Below, piece by piece: positions 7,095 to 7,139 of a stretch of DNA of 7,139 bases. The position numbers were made by a program, and so were the translations under genes. Origin of the DNA: an uncultured Alphaproteobacteria bacterium. Lineage in GTDB: Bacteria > Pseudomonadota > Alphaproteobacteria > Rhizobiales > Hyphomicrobiaceae. How positions within the stretch are numbered: position 1 is the first letter of the stretch; each line of letters starts with the position of its first letter. The stretch covers positions 1-7,139 of the forward strand of contig CALFEM010000116.1 in the NCBI GenBank assembly GCA_937950105.1, in the 5' to 3' direction. The notes under the pieces were generated by a model. The model was not told the DNA's origin. It saw nothing but the letters and a program-made list of their open reading frames with translations, and searched no databases.

Positions 7095-7139
7095 AGATCG
7101 GAAGAGCACACGTCTGAACTCCAGTCACTTAGGCATCTC
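7095..7139 (+). other. Illumina TruSeq adapter with index TTAGGC (sequencing artefact)
   Basis: AGATCGGAAGAGCACACGTC begins at 7095 and continues as the standard TruSeq indexed adapter through CCAGTCAC at 7128. The six-base index TTAGGC follows (7129-7134), then ATCTC, the start of the post-index adapter segment. This stretch is not from the organism. It makes false open frames on both strands: MTGVQTCALPIS from 7128 and MCSSDL from 7111 on the minus strand, MLFRS from 7109, and EIGRAHV at the end of a plus-strand frame. Genomic sequence ends at 7094. Confidence 0.98.

Noticed and set aside
5524..7128. GH10 frame extended upstream to a GTG at 7128 as one 534-residue protein
   Set aside because: The first residues are adapter translation, and 6689-7093 encodes a GT4 enzyme in another frame. 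The Tat signal fixes the GH10 start at 6684.

Overview
This is a GC-rich fragment with alphaproteobacterial character, possibly Hyphomicrobiales. The evidence is its base composition, a tRNA-Thr(UGU) with an encoded CCA, an AcrB-type RND pump, and a Tat-exported GH10 enzyme beside polysaccharide genes. I cannot name the genus from sequence alone. The right end is not genomic: bases 7095-7139 are Illumina TruSeq adapter with the index TTAGGC, so the natural sequence stops at about 7094.

Left part (1-912): the C-terminal 218 residues of an RND efflux permease on the + strand, then tRNA-Thr(UGU) on the - strand with a possible promoter in the 98-base gap behind it. This part looks like core genome and has no visible link to what follows.

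Middle part (913-5546): a surface-polysaccharide cluster arranged around a 342-base divergent intergenic region. Leftward runs a 514-residue protein joining a formyltransferase-like N-terminal half to a GINT1-type beta-propeller. Rightward run a 492-residue MOP-superfamily (Wzx-like) flippase and a GT4 glycosyltransferase, coupled by an ATGA overlap. The intergenic region carries two copies of a GTTA-N6-GTTA element 75 bases apart, a candidate operator.

Right part (5524-7093): a leftward operon converging on the first. It holds the C-terminal end of a second GT4 glycosyltransferase and, four bases downstream, a Tat-exported GH10 glycoside hydrolase. The GH10 gene overlaps the 3' end of the first GT4 gene by 23 bases, tail to tail.

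Taken together, the two GT4 enzymes would add sugars to a lipid-linked glycan at the cytoplasmic membrane, the flippase would move it across, the propeller protein probably modifies or transfers a sugar, and the periplasmic GH10 enzyme would cut or edit the product. No polymerase, initiating transferase or outer-membrane exporter is present; these may lie beyond the right edge. I see no mobile element, CRISPR array or obviously new defence system. The best leads are the altered substrate-binding motif of the GH10 enzyme, the propeller fusion protein and the repeated element.
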